Positions 1 through 9,748 of a DNA stretch of 64,000 nt are shown in pieces. The translations under genes and the position numbers were made by a program. Where the stretch lies: contig NZ_SGIM01000001.1 in NCBI RefSeq assembly GCF_004208515.1, positions 186,001 through 250,000 on the forward strand, read 5' to 3'. The notes under the pieces were generated by a model that searched no databases, had not been told where the DNA came from, and saw nothing but the letters and a program-made list of their open reading frames with translations. Within the stretch, counting starts at the first letter, position 1; every line of letters starts with the position of its first letter. This DNA is from Acinetobacter halotolerans. GTDB lineage: Bacteria > Pseudomonadota > Gammaproteobacteria > Pseudomonadales > Moraxellaceae.

Positions 1-1409
1 ACATTGGATTTGAACCAGAGGATAATAAATCTGCATTTCCTAATATTAGAAATATTAAATTTAAGGTCTTTTATTTTATATATGATTCGGAACTTATTTC
101 TAAAACACATTCGACGAGTATAAGAAATAAATTAGCTAAAGAGGGAGGGGTAAAGCTATACAGAAATGGATTCAGAGTTTTACCATATGGAGAAGAAGGT
201 GATGATTGGCTACGATTAGATGAGTCATCACGACGTAGAGTGATTCTAATTCCTCATGGTAATAATAACTTTTATGGTTTTGTTGAATTAGCTGATCCTG
301 AAAATGAATTTAATGAGACTTCTAGCAGGGAGGGATTGATTGATAATGAAAGCGTTCGTGAGTTAAAGAATTTTGTTCACAGAGCACTAGTTACAGCGGT
401 AATGCGTGTAGGCGCTGCGCGTGGTACAAAAGTCACAACATCGCAAAGAAAAGATGGGAAAAATTGGGAAGATATAGAATTTCGTATAAGAAATATTGCA
501 CTTAGTCTAGATGAACTGGATAAAGAATTTGAAGGTGAAGAAAAAAAGGTTACTCGTCGCCGAGTAGTAAAAAAGTTAAAAAAAGATATATCTGAATTAA
601 AAGTTGCACATGAGGCAGAGCTTAAAAAAACAATACAAGAGCGTGCTATGCTGAGAGTTCTAAGTAGTGTTGGTATTACTGTTTCACAATTTATTCATGA
701 AATTAAATATTACATGGACAATATCCAAAGCGATATTAATTTTCTAATTAGAGAGTTAGATGGAAAGGATGAACAAAATGCTTGTCTAGAAACAGTTAAA
801 ATATTAAAAAATAATTTTGATTCGTTTAAAAATTATACATCTTATTTTAATGCGGTAGTATCAGCAAATCTTGTTAGAGAGTTATCTCCATTGAATATTC
901 GAGAAATTGTACATTCATTCATTTCATCTATGAAACATGATGCAGAAAGACTTGGTATTGAATTCTTACCACCTAAATTTAATAAAACTTTTCTTTATAC
1001 AAAGTCCATGCATCCATCTGAATGGTCTTCTATTTTATTTAATTTGTATACTAATTCAAAAAAAGCTATAGCAAGAGAAAAGATTAACGGCAAAATTTTA
1101 ATAGAATGTGGTGAGTCAGATGATTATATTTTCTTAGAGTTTTCAGATAATGGAGATGGTATCAAGGAAGGTGATGAACTATTAATTTTTAATGAATTTT
1201 TTACTACTACTTCAGCTGTTTCATTTGATAATTTTGATTCAAGTAGTGAGGTTGCAGGTACAGGATTGGGACTAAAAATAGTTAAGGATATTGTTAAATC
1301 TCATCGGGGTAATATTGATGTTGTTTCAGCAAAAGCTGAGTTTTCCACTTGTTTTAGAGTCGAAGTTCCGAAAGCGAATGACAAAGAGTTAAGAGAATAT
1401 GGCCTATAA
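1..1409 (+). CDS. GHKL ATPase with histidine-kinase-like C-terminus, 5' end outside window
   Basis: The frame is open from base 3, so the true start lies upstream of the window; a GTG at 240 is internal. The first part resembles the region that follows the ATPase fold in Hsp90/MORC-like GHKL proteins (GFRVLPYGEEGDDW near 170-210, TSSREGLIDN near 320-350). A charged coiled coil follows, then a second, histidine-kinase-like unit: candidate phospho-accepting His in QFIHEI near 697, N box FNLYTNSKKAI near 1040-1070, DNGDGI near 1147 and GTGLGLKIV near 1258. No membrane segment is visible, so it should be a cytosolic sensor or ATPase. It overlaps the next gene by 11 bases. The partner with a receiver domain suggests a phosphorelay. 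Family assignment is firm; substrate and role are inferred. Confidence 0.8.
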   Translation, partial: IGFEPEDNKSAFPNIRNIKFKVFYFIYDSELISKTHSTSIRNKLAKEGGVKLYRNGFRVLPYGEEGDDWLRLDESSRRRVILIPHGNNNFYGFVELADPENEFNETSSREGLIDNESVRELKNFVHRALVTAVMRVGAARGTKVTTSQRKDGKNWEDIEFRIRNIALSLDELDKEFEGEEKKVTRRRVVKKLKKDISELKVAHEAELKKTIQERAMLRVLSSVGITVSQFIHEIKYYMDNIQSDINFLIRELDGKDEQNACLETVKILKNNFDSFKNYTSYFNAVVSANLVRELSPLNIREIVHSFISSMKHDAERLGIEFLPPKFNKTFLYTKSMHPSEWSSILFNLYTNSKKAIAREKINGKILIECGESDDYIFLEFSDNGDGIKEGDELLIFNEFFTTTSAVSFDNFDSSSEVAGTGLGLKIVKDIVKSHRGNIDVVSAKAEFSTCFRVEVPKANDKELREYGL

Positions 1410-2484
1410 AATTTTATATTTAGAAGATCTTCCTCCATTTACAATTGCCAGAGAAATCGAGCAACAAGGGTTTAAGGTCATACCTGTTCAGCCAAATGAT
1501 AATTTTGAAGAAACATTAAGTCAAATTCAAAGTATTGGTGCTGATTTATTGTTGATGGACTTCCGGCTCAATGCAGGAAAGGCTAAATTTAATGCTCCAC
1601 CATTTGCTCAGTTTTTTAGAAGTCAAGTCATTGATGGTGGTATAAATTTGCCTATTGTAGTGATTTCCAGTGAAAATAATATACGTGATTATTACCGGGA
1701 CTATACAAGCTTCGATCTATTTGACTTTGCTGTAGATAAAGAAACTTTTTTACAAAATACAGAAAAATACTGCAATTTATTCAATGAGTTGATTGAGGGT
1801 TATCAATTGCTTAAAGAAAGTCAATCAGCTCAAGTAAAAGTGGATCTTAACTTATTAAAGGTCCCAGAAACTATAGAAAATCAACTTGATAGTAGATTTC
1901 TAGATTTATTCTCAATGGAAAAATATCAAACTAATGCTTGCATGATGACAGGTTTACTATTAACAACTTTAGTTAAGCCCGCAGGGATTCTTATTGGTCC
2001 TGATATTCTTTCTGCTAGATTGGGGGTATCTAGTTCCTCCCCAGATTGGAGTTCATTAATAGATGAATTAAAAAATTTTAAGTATACGGGTTTATATAGT
2101 AAAACATATGATCGCTGGTGGTCTCAGGGTGTTGATATTTGGTGGAAGTCGAATTTTCCTACTCTTACAACTTTAAGAAGACTTTCTGCGAACGAACGGT
2201 GCAACTATATTAGTGAAAAATTTGGTCTTAGTAATCTCCAAGCATTAGAGAAAGATTCAGATTTTTCAAATAGTAATAGATTTTGGACAGTATGTTCAGG
2301 AACATTTAGCCCTCTAGATCCTATAGATGGTTTTGAAATTGCACGCGACCTTAATAATTCACCATGGCTAGAACCAAGATTTTATTCATTAAATTTTCTA
2401 GTGAATTATGCGAATCAAGATAATATCAAAGAATTAAAAGAACCAGAACGTGAGCGTTTAGCAGAAGTAAGGAGTAATTCTTAG
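1399..2484 (+). CDS. Receiver-domain protein with unknown C-terminal domain
   Basis: Residues 1-125 look like a response-regulator receiver domain: acidic residues in LYLEDLP, phospho-acceptor Asp in LLMDFRLN (about residue 54), Ser in VVISSENN and Lys in VDKETF. The remaining ~235 residues are not a recognisable DNA-binding output domain; they are rich in aromatic residues (KTYDRWW, DIWWKSNFP, RFWTVCSGTF) and match no family I know. The start lies inside the end of the upstream kinase-like gene, and the stop TAG directly abuts the next ATG, so the genes are translationally linked. Likely job: take phosphate or a conformational signal from the upstream protein and control the downstream methylase module. 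The output function is unknown. Confidence 0.75.
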   Translation: MAYKILYLEDLPPFTIAREIEQQGFKVIPVQPNDNFEETLSQIQSIGADLLLMDFRLNAGKAKFNAPPFAQFFRSQVIDGGINLPIVVISSENNIRDYYRDYTSFDLFDFAVDKETFLQNTEKYCNLFNELIEGYQLLKESQSAQVKVDLNLLKVPETIENQLDSRFLDLFSMEKYQTNACMMTGLLLTTLVKPAGILIGPDILSARLGVSSSSPDWSSLIDELKNFKYTGLYSKTYDRWWSQGVDIWWKSNFPTLTTLRRLSANERCNYISEKFGLSNLQALEKDSDFSNSNRFWTVCSGTFSPLDPIDGFEIARDLNNSPWLEPRFYSLNFLVNYANQDNIKELKEPERERLAEVRSNS

Positions 2485-3207
2485 ATGCCGTGGGAGACAG
2501 ATCAATTTTGTAAAGATTTACAAAAATTTGCTGATATTATAATGAGATATGATGATAATGGATATGTCTCTAGTGGTTTAAGTGCCTTATATAGAGTGTC
2601 GGGACAAATTCGCAAGGAAGGCAATTTGCGGCATCAGATTGATGATGTAGTTCTAACCGTTCATAAAAAAATTTCTGGCACAAGGCCAATAGAAGTTAAA
2701 TCCTTAAATATCTATATAGAATGTTTGTGTAATGTTGACTTGAGTCTCAACACTGATCAACAGGACTTAATAAGTGAATATGGTTTGCAGTTGGTTATCA
2801 TCGGGGATGCTGATGGGAGGGAGTATGTAAATTGCTGGCATCTTGATAAAGATATTCCACCACAGGAAGGTGATACACATAATACGATTCATCCTAGTTA
2901 TCATTTTCAAGCAGGAGGAGATGGACTTGAGGGGAAAGATACGGGACAATTGCTTCTTGTAACTGCACCTAGACTTCCTCATCCACCAATGGATATTTTT
3001 CTTGCAATACATTTTGTTATATGTAACTTTTTTAATAAAAGGGATTATCCTTTTGTGAAAAATTTATTTGAAGATGTAGATTATCAAGATATTTTAGATC
3101 GAGCTAAGCAAAGAATGTTTATACCATATTTTAGAGCTTTTAATGAGGATTGTAAGCACCTAGATTTTAATTTAGGAAAAGTATTTCCACTCGCTGTGTT
3201 ATTGTAA
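2485..3207 (+). CDS. Unrecognised 240-residue protein in the methylase operon
   Basis: I do not recognise this family. It is soluble, with no signal peptide or membrane segment. Visible features are a histidine/proline-rich middle (NTIHPSYHFQAGGDGLEG near residues 132-150), followed by APRLPHPPMD and an aromatic segment ending in VICNFF near residues 160-180. Its ATG follows the upstream stop with no gap, and its stop TAA is followed at once by the ATG of the methyltransferase. It is therefore very probably a subunit, adaptor or effector of the same system. No nuclease motif is evident. Base composition is AT-rich like its neighbours and unlike the core genes to the right. Confidence 0.65.
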   Translation: MPWETDQFCKDLQKFADIIMRYDDNGYVSSGLSALYRVSGQIRKEGNLRHQIDDVVLTVHKKISGTRPIEVKSLNIYIECLCNVDLSLNTDQQDLISEYGLQLVIIGDADGREYVNCWHLDKDIPPQEGDTHNTIHPSYHFQAGGDGLEGKDTGQLLLVTAPRLPHPPMDIFLAIHFVICNFFNKRDYPFVKNLFEDVDYQDILDRAKQRMFIPYFRAFNEDCKHLDFNLGKVFPLAVLL

Positions 3208-5043
3208 ATGAAATTAGAAGATTTAAACTTGTTGCGTGATTATACTACTGGAATTAATGATGTTAATAGAATCATTGTAACATCATTTCTACAGAGCAAT
3301 AATATAGCCAATATTAATAATGAGTATATTTCTAAATTAATAATAGGCGAAAATGATTCGGATTATGAAGCTTTTTTAAAGTTTAGTAATACATTAAGAA
3401 TTATTACATTTGATGATCTTATAAAATCGTTTGAATACATTATTTCTCCAGTGGATAAAGTTGTAACTGGTGCAGTTTATACCCCTGAAATTATTCGAAA
3501 AAATATTATTGACAATATTCTAAGGTTTGACGTAAATAGTAAAGATGATATAAAAATATGCGATCCTGCATGTGGTTGTGGGGGGTTTCTTTATTCTGCT
3601 GTAAAAAAAATAAAAGACTTGAATTCTGCTTTAACCTTTTATGAAATATATGAAAAATATATTTTTGGTTTAGATTTAAAGGATTATTCAGTTGAAAGAA
3701 CTAAAATTTTATTAAACCTTCTTGCTATAGTGAATGGTGAAGATAGAGTTAGTTTTGAATTTAATTTATATACAGGGAATGCATTAAGTTTTAATTGGGA
3801 AGAAGCTATTAATGATTTTAAAGGCTTCGATATAGTAGTTGGCAATCCCCCATATGTAACATCTCGAAATATAGAAGATGAATCACTTGAGTTATTAAAA
3901 AGATGGAAAGTTTGTAGTACAGGACACCCAGATTTATATATTCCTTTTTTTGAAATTGGCTTAACTATTTTAAAGGAAGAAGGTACTCTTGGCTTTATTA
4001 CAATGAATACTTTCTATAAATCAATAAATGGAAGGGCATTAAGGCAATATCTAGGTGAAAGAAAGTATAAATTGTCTATAACTGATTTTGGTTCGACTCA
4101 AGTTTTTTTATCAAGAAATACATATACTTGTATTTGTATTGTCGAGAAAAGTTGCTCCGAGGAAATTTATTATAGAAAATTGGAAAATCTTACTGAGTTG
4201 GATTCAATAAAATATTCGAAAATTTCTTATGATTCAATGGATCATCTTGGTGGATGGAATTTAAATAATATCAGTATAGTTAGTAAAATCGAGAAGGTTG
4301 GTGTTCCACTTAAAGATCTATATAAGGTTAATAATGGTATTGCTACCTTAAAAAATAATATTTATATCATAGATCATATTTCTGAAGATAAAGATAACTA
4401 TATCTTGAGTTGTGGTGCAAAAATAGAAAAGAATATATGTGTTGATATAATTAATCCTAATAAGCTTATTGATACTTCTAATCTTGATGAGTTAAAGAAA
4501 AAGATTATTTTTCCTTATAGATATGAGGAAAATATAGCAAAGATCATTTCTTTTGAAGAATTTAAAAAAGAATATCCTAATACATATTCATATTTATTAA
4601 AGCATAAAGAAGATTTAGCAGGGCGGGATAAAGGTAAGCGTGAATATGAAGAATGGTATGCATATGGCCGTAGACAAGGAATGGTTAAACATAAATATCA
4701 ACTATTCTTCCCTCATATAAGTCCTAAAATTCCAAATTATGTTATTTCTGAACAGGAAGACCTTCTTTTTCATAATGGGCTTGCAATACTTTCAAATGAG
4801 AGAGAATCATTAGAAATATTGAAAGTTCTAATGAGCTCTAGACTTTTCTGGTTTTATATAATAAATACTAGCAAACCATATGGTTCAGGATATTTTTCGT
4901 TTAGCAAAAACTATATTAAATCATTTGGTATTTATAGATTTAATGAAGAGCAAAAAAAGTTTTTATTGAGTAACGCAAAAAAAGCAGATTTGGATAATTT
5001 TATCGAAGAGTTGTATGAGATAAACCTAGATTCAGTTATGTAA
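3208..5043 (+). CDS. N6-adenine DNA methyltransferase, Eco57I/TaqI-like
   Basis: This 611-residue protein has the motifs of a class I adenine-N6 DNA methyltransferase: TGAVYTPEII near residue 90, AdoMet-binding DPACGCGGFL near 118-127 and catalytic NPPY near 213-216. The C-terminal ~300 residues would be a target-recognition domain, as in TaqI- and Eco57I-type enzymes. No PD-(D/E)XK or HNH motif is visible, so a nuclease, if any, lies in another subunit or outside the window. It is the last gene of a gapless operon with a GHKL protein, a receiver protein and an unknown protein. It could be the modification arm of a restriction system or a solitary, signal-regulated methylase. It is AT-rich and carried on a tRNA-linked island. 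Confidence 0.85.
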   Translation: MKLEDLNLLRDYTTGINDVNRIIVTSFLQSNNIANINNEYISKLIIGENDSDYEAFLKFSNTLRIITFDDLIKSFEYIISPVDKVVTGAVYTPEIIRKNIIDNILRFDVNSKDDIKICDPACGCGGFLYSAVKKIKDLNSALTFYEIYEKYIFGLDLKDYSVERTKILLNLLAIVNGEDRVSFEFNLYTGNALSFNWEEAINDFKGFDIVVGNPPYVTSRNIEDESLELLKRWKVCSTGHPDLYIPFFEIGLTILKEEGTLGFITMNTFYKSINGRALRQYLGERKYKLSITDFGSTQVFLSRNTYTCICIVEKSCSEEIYYRKLENLTELDSIKYSKISYDSMDHLGGWNLNNISIVSKIEKVGVPLKDLYKVNNGIATLKNNIYIIDHISEDKDNYILSCGAKIEKNICVDIINPNKLIDTSNLDELKKKIIFPYRYEENIAKIISFEEFKKEYPNTYSYLLKHKEDLAGRDKGKREYEEWYAYGRRQGMVKHKYQLFFPHISPKIPNYVISEQEDLLFHNGLAILSNERESLEILKVLMSSRLFWFYIINTSKPYGSGYFSFSKNYIKSFGIYRFNEEQKKFLLSNAKKADLDNFIEELYEINLDSVM

Positions 5044-5179
5044 ATTACTAAAGTACATATGGTAGTTATAAAATTGATCTATCACATGTATATTTGATCA
5101 ATATTTTTGCCGAAAAACATCTTTCAAATTGGTGATAATTTAAATTTACCCGAATTTATGTTTAGGAAAAGGCAAAGTT

Positions 5180-6250
5180 TTAATTCCTCAATCCATCAAT
5201 AAAATCAGACCATTCCTGCATCATCTTTGTTCGATAATCTAAATGCTGAGCATGGTTGTAAGCCTGTGATACAGCATTACCAACTCTATGAGCTAGTTGA
5301 ATTTCAATTGCATCGTACATATAACCTTGTTCATGTAGGGTTGTAGATGCAAGTCCACGGAAGCCATGTCCAGTCATTTTACCATTGTAGCCCATCGTAC
5401 GGATCACGCACAAAATTGCATTACTACTCATAGGTTTGGCTGTACTGTGATTATAAAAAACATACTGCTTTCTGCCTGTGAGCGGTAATAAGCTTTCTAG
5501 TAGTTCAATTGCTTGTCTAGATAATGGAACGAGATGAGGCAAAGCCATTTTCATTTTTTCGGCGGGTATACGCCATATCTTGTTCTCAAAATCGACTTCA
5601 CTCCATTCCATCATTCTGAGTTCAGCAGTCCGTACAAAAGTTAGAGTCATCAACTGAAGTGCAGTTTTGATCACTGGATTGCCATGGTAACGATCCATAC
5701 GTTCAAGAAAGGCAGGAAATTCAGAAATATCCAAACGCGCCATTTTTTTACTTTGCGTGGCTTGAGAGCCTCTCCTAAGTGTGTGGAGTAGGATCATTCT
5801 CAATAATGCCTTTACGGATTGCATAGCGAAAAATACGACCAGCTAAAGGTATAGAACGTTTTGCCATTTTCAATGCACCACGCCCTTCAATTTTTTTGCA
5901 CTGGAAAGAACGTCTTTCCCTTTGATCTGATCAAGTGGGATGTTACTTAACGTAGGAAAAAGATCTTTTTCAAAGACAGATAAATCGCGTAAATAAGTGC
6001 CTTCAGTAATTACACCTTTTCGATTTTCATTTATTCCATCGCAAGTGCCCTGAAAAGCGTGCTTTCGTCTACTTGTCATTTTTCTGCGTCTTTGCTTCGT
6101 TTGGATGAATACCATCTTTTAATTTTAACTTCGCTTCATCTCTTATTCTTCTTACCTGTGCAAGCGTAGAGTCGGGATATGAACCAATACTGAAAATATT
6201 TTCTATGTCATTCAAACGAAATTTTATAGGCAAATGCATGCCTCTGAAGG
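5180..6250 (-). pseudogene. Tyrosine recombinase (P4-type island integrase), multiply frameshifted
   Basis: Three pieces in different frames on the minus strand add up to one integrase. The C-terminal 214 residues (5180-5824) keep the catalytic set: Arg in FVRTAELR, HGFR, LAHR and a final Tyr in QAYNHA. A middle piece (about 5870-6115) reads GTYLRDLSVFEKDLFP, and an N-terminal piece near 6120-6220 reads IGSYPDSTLAQVRRIRDEA, both typical of P4-like integrases. Frame changes lie near 5790, 5870 and 6050-6090, with stops between. The remnant lies between the methylase operon and tRNA-Ser, in the usual arrangement of an integrase next to its tRNA target. The enzyme is almost certainly dead, so the island should be fixed unless another recombinase acts on it. 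Confidence 0.85.
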
Positions 6251-6358
6251 AGGGTAGGATTTAATAGGGTCAATTGGAATACATAAGGCAATAAAAAAAG
6301 CTTAAACTCTTTAGGTTTAAGCTTTTAGGATTCTATGGTATTTCATAGAAAATAATCT

Positions 6359-6380
6359 TGGCGGTGAGAGAGGGATTCGA
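6359..6380. other. Probable island attachment site at the tRNA-Ser 3' end
   Basis: P4-type integrases usually recombine within the 3' end of a tRNA gene. The integrase remnant lies immediately beyond the 3' end of this tRNA, and base composition and gene content change here. The matching repeat at the other end would lie to the left of the window, so the exact core is inferred. Confidence 0.5.
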
Positions 6381-6448
6381 ACCCTCGATACGCGCAAACG
6401 TATACACACTTTCCAGGCGTGCTCCTTAAGCCACTCGGACACCTCACC
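6359..6448 (-). tRNA. tRNA-Ser(GGA)
   Basis: A 90-base class II tRNA with encoded CCA. The acceptor stem pairs GGTGAGG with TCTCACC, with discriminator G. The anticodon stem is CACGC/GTGTG and the loop CTGGAAA gives anticodon GGA. The long variable arm fits serine. Its 3' end faces the island and the broken integrase, which marks it as the probable attachment site. Confidence 0.95.
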
Positions 6449-6569
6449 AAGGTGTGGGATAGTAACCAAAAAAAAACCAACTGCCAAGCGACAAAATCAT
6501 AGATTTGCAGAAAAAGTTTTTGGCTAGTGGTAATATGGCGCAATCTCAAATTCGATTTGATTGAAATAT

Positions 6570-8444
6570 ATGCAAAGTTCTGCAAAAAAAGCCGCATTGC
6601 CAGCTATGACGCTGGCAGCCTTAGGGGTGGTCTTTGGAGACATTGGAACAAGCCCATTATATGCGCTCAAAGAGTCATTCCATGCAGCACATGGTCTGGG
6701 TATCCAACCTGAAAATGTTTTAGGTATTTTATCCATCATTTTCTGGTGTCTAACCCTGATTATTAGTATTAAATACATCGCAGTCGTGATGCGAGCTGAT
6801 AATAACGGTGAAGGCGGGATCATGGCTTTATTGGCCTTGAACCTGAGAAAAGCAAAAATTCCAGAAGATAAAAAAATATACTTAATTGCGATTGGTTTTA
6901 TTGGTGCATCTCTTTTCTTTGGCGACGGCATTATTACCCCTGCGATTTCGGTATTGTCAGCAGTAGAGGGGCTTTCGGTCGCCACAGATGTTTTAGATCC
7001 ATTCATTGTGCCGATCGCGATTGTGATTACCTTATTTCTCATGCAGAAAAAAGGAACCGCTTTTGTCGGTAAATTCTTTGGCCCCATTACCCTGATTTGG
7101 TTCTTGTCATTGGGTATTTTGGGAATCTCCAGTATTATTCAAACACCTGTGGTATTGGGAATGTTCAGTCCACATTGGGCGATCCAATTCATCTATACCC
7201 ATCCTGTGATGTCTTTTTTCATCATGGGCGCAGTGGTGCTGACAGTAACTGGTGGTGAAGCGCTCTATGCGGATATGGGCCATTTTGGACCTTTTCCAAT
7301 TCGATTAGCATGGTTTAGTATTGTTTTACCTTCGTTGCTGCTCAATTATGCTGGCCAAGGTGCTTTGCTATTGAGAAATCCTGCGGCAATAGAAAACCCA
7401 TTTTATTTACTGGTACCAAGTTGGGCACTGTATCCAATGATTGTGCTAGCGACGATGGCTGCAGTCATTGCCTCGCAGGCGGTGATTTCAGGCGTTTTCT
7501 CTTTGGCTCGTCAAGCAATTCAATTAGGATATTTGCCTCGTTTAACCATTAAGCATACTTCAGAGTCAGAAGAGGGGCAGATTTATGTGCCTTTTTTAAA
7601 CTGGTTATTACTTGTAGCAATTATTGTTTTGATTTTGATCTTCCAAAACAGCTCTAATCTAGCAAGTGCATACGGTTTAGCTGTGACGCTAACCATGCTG
7701 TGTGACACTATTTTAGTGGCAGTATTTATTTACTCAGCGTGGAAATGGAGCTTACCAAAAGTTTTATTGCTGATTATCCCATTTCTTATCATCGATCTTG
7801 TACTGGTCAGCGCCACCTCACTTAAAATGTTCTCTGGGGGCTGGGTTCCACTCCTGATTGGGGCGATTGCGGTGACTATTTTGATGACATGGAAACGTGG
7901 TCGAGAAATTACTTTTGCGCGATTAGAACATGATACTTTGCCTTTAGATTTATTCGTTAAAAGTATCGGCAATGAAGTGCACTGGGTTTCAGGCGATGCG
8001 GTATTCCTCACAGGAACACCAAATGTAGTGCCACATGCAATGTTACATAACATCAAGCATAATAAGGTGCTCCATGAGCGGAATATTTTGGTCACAGTCG
8101 TGGTGCAAGATATACCTTATGTGTCGCAGGATGAGCGGATTGCAGTTGAAACCTTAGCGGATCATTTCTATCGTATAAAAATCTATTATGGTTTTAAAGA
8201 TGAGCCAAATGTTCCGAAGGCACTTCGCCAAGCCTATGAGCAATTGGAAATCGAATATGATCTCATGCAGATTAGTTTCTTCATTTCAAGAGACCGTATT
8301 ATTTCAACCGTCGGGCAGCAAGGCATGCGTCCATGGCGTGAAAAACTCTTTATCTCGATGCAGCGGAATACCAGTCCGGTGAGTGACTTCTACCAGATCC
8401 CAACTAATCGTGTGGTGGAGCTAGGCAGTCAGATCGAAATTTAG
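6570..8444 (+). CDS. kup: Low-affinity potassium uptake protein Kup
   Basis: Kup/HAK/KT family proton-coupled potassium importer of the inner membrane, 624 residues, the usual length. The N-terminus carries the family motif [13 protein letters not shown] (residues 19-31). About 12 hydrophobic segments follow up to residue ~450, and then a soluble C-terminal domain of ~170 residues. I chose the ATG at 6570; a TTG nine bases upstream is in frame but is not conserved in Acinetobacter Kup proteins I recall. The gene is divergent from tRNA-Ser and is the first core gene outside the island. A strong terminator follows. Confidence 0.95.
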   Translation: MQSSAKKAALPAMTLAALGVVFGDIGTSPLYALKESFHAAHGLGIQPENVLGILSIIFWCLTLIISIKYIAVVMRADNNGEGGIMALLALNLRKAKIPEDKKIYLIAIGFIGASLFFGDGIITPAISVLSAVEGLSVATDVLDPFIVPIAIVITLFLMQKKGTAFVGKFFGPITLIWFLSLGILGISSIIQTPVVLGMFSPHWAIQFIYTHPVMSFFIMGAVVLTVTGGEALYADMGHFGPFPIRLAWFSIVLPSLLLNYAGQGALLLRNPAAIENPFYLLVPSWALYPMIVLATMAAVIASQAVISGVFSLARQAIQLGYLPRLTIKHTSESEEGQIYVPFLNWLLLVAIIVLILIFQNSSNLASAYGLAVTLTMLCDTILVAVFIYSAWKWSLPKVLLLIIPFLIIDLVLVSATSLKMFSGGWVPLLIGAIAVTILMTWKRGREITFARLEHDTLPLDLFVKSIGNEVHWVSGDAVFLTGTPNVVPHAMLHNIKHNKVLHERNILVTVVVQDIPYVSQDERIAVETLADHFYRIKIYYGFKDEPNVPKALRQAYEQLEIEYDLMQISFFISRDRIISTVGQQGMRPWREKLFISMQRNTSPVSDFYQIPTNRVVELGSQIEI

Positions 8445-8457
8445 AAAAAATGCATAT

Positions 8458-8485
8458 AAAAATGGCACCATCGCGTGCCATTTTT
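8458..8485 (+). terminator. Rho-independent terminator after kup
   Basis: Stem AAAAATGGCA / TGCCATTTTT with an 8-base loop and a T-rich right arm, starting 14 bases after the kup stop. Confidence 0.85.
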
Positions 8486-8604
8486 ATTGTTTGATGATCA
8501 AGTGAGCAGTTTGGCGACATAAAGTGTCGTTCTTTCCCACTTGTGAATATACAGTTCATGTTTGACTTGTTAAGCTGCGCGTTAATATTGATTTTGAAGC
8601 GGTT

Positions 8605-9678
8605 ATGGCCAGAAGAACAGCGAGGAAGAGTAAAACGAAATTTACCTTCTTGAGCCAAAATGTTGGAAAGATTCTATTAGCTTTGCTCGCAACGAGTAGC
8701 TTTGCGATTGCGTTTGGCAATGAAAAAATTTCTAAATTGATTCCATTACAGAGCACCAATAGCGGCTGTTTAAATCAATTTTATCGGGATGTTCCACCCT
8801 TATTAAATAAAGATAGTCTGCAAAAAGACAGTTACGCCCTGTGCTTTAATGATTTTAATGTGATGTATTCTGGCATCTCAAAAACACCACTTTGGACAGC
8901 TGAATATTTAACCCCGCAGCGTTTAAGTATCAAAATTAAGCGTGAAGATAGTTTTCATGAAGAAACCCGTGTAGCAGAGCGACATCGCGCCTTGTTATCC
9001 GACTATCGTGGTTCAGGCTATGACCGTGGGCATATGGCGCCAAATGGCGATATGAATAATAAAGCGGCGCAATATGATAGTTTTTCATTGGCCAATATGG
9101 TGCCTCAAGCACCGAAGAATAATCAGGAAGTTTGGCGCAAGGTCGAAGAAGCAGTTCGTTCCATTGTCACCAAGCAGCATAAAGATGCCTATGTATTAAC
9201 GGGACCGATTTTTGAAGGTCAACGACTAAAAACCATTGGCAATGGGGTCATTGTACCTACGGCGGTGTATAAAGCTGTTTATTTACCCAAGCAGGGTATT
9301 ATTGGTGCCTATTACGCGCCCAATAATGCGTCACTACAGGTCAAAGTGGTCAGTGTTTGCTATTTGGAAGAAAAGCTCGGGATTAATTTATTTCCACAAT
9401 TAACCGAGCAGCAGAAGCGTAATATTTATCAGTTGCCTGTATCCGCGCAGCAGGTCAAGGCCAATAAAGAGATTCATTATTCACATTGGGATGGTCACAG
9501 CCAGTGTGCAGAAGAAGCAACTACAGAAAGCATTCAGGCACAGCAAAATCAATTCAGTTCAGGCCGAACCCAAGCCGCTGAAAGCCCGTTGCCACACATT
9601 GATGAAGAAGCTAAGCAAGCAGTGATCAGACAATTGGTGGATATGCTGGTTCAGTATTTTTTACAATTGTTGAGATAA
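8605..9678 (+). CDS. Secreted or membrane-anchored DNA/RNA non-specific endonuclease
   Basis: NUC1/EndA-family nuclease of 357 residues. After a basic N-terminus, a hydrophobic segment at about residues 17-35 acts as signal or anchor. The active-site region is YDRGHMAPNGDM at about residues 139-150, with His as general base, and a downstream Asn-containing stretch (MNNKAAQYDSFSLANMVPQ) completes the metal site. The last ~60 residues are glutamine-rich and low in complexity. Likely role: degradation of extracellular or periplasmic nucleic acid. It stands alone between kup and a small conserved gene. Confidence 0.85.
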   Translation: MARRTARKSKTKFTFLSQNVGKILLALLATSSFAIAFGNEKISKLIPLQSTNSGCLNQFYRDVPPLLNKDSLQKDSYALCFNDFNVMYSGISKTPLWTAEYLTPQRLSIKIKREDSFHEETRVAERHRALLSDYRGSGYDRGHMAPNGDMNNKAAQYDSFSLANMVPQAPKNNQEVWRKVEEAVRSIVTKQHKDAYVLTGPIFEGQRLKTIGNGVIVPTAVYKAVYLPKQGIIGAYYAPNNASLQVKVVSVCYLEEKLGINLFPQLTEQQKRNIYQLPVSAQQVKANKEIHYSHWDGHSQCAEEATTESIQAQQNQFSSGRTQAAESPLPHIDEEAKQAVIRQLVDMLVQYFLQLLR

Positions 9679-9748
9679 TGTAGAGCATCTTGCAAAGCAA
9701 TTGAGCTTGGCGCAGGCTATATCGATATAATAACAACGTGAGAATGAG

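Noticed and set aside
6343-6597. 84-codon minus-strand frame
   Set aside because: It runs through tRNA-Ser(GGA) and is a chance frame.
6524-7087. 187-codon minus-strand frame over the kup start
   Set aside because: It is antisense to kup, whose product is clearly recognised; no homology or ribosome site.
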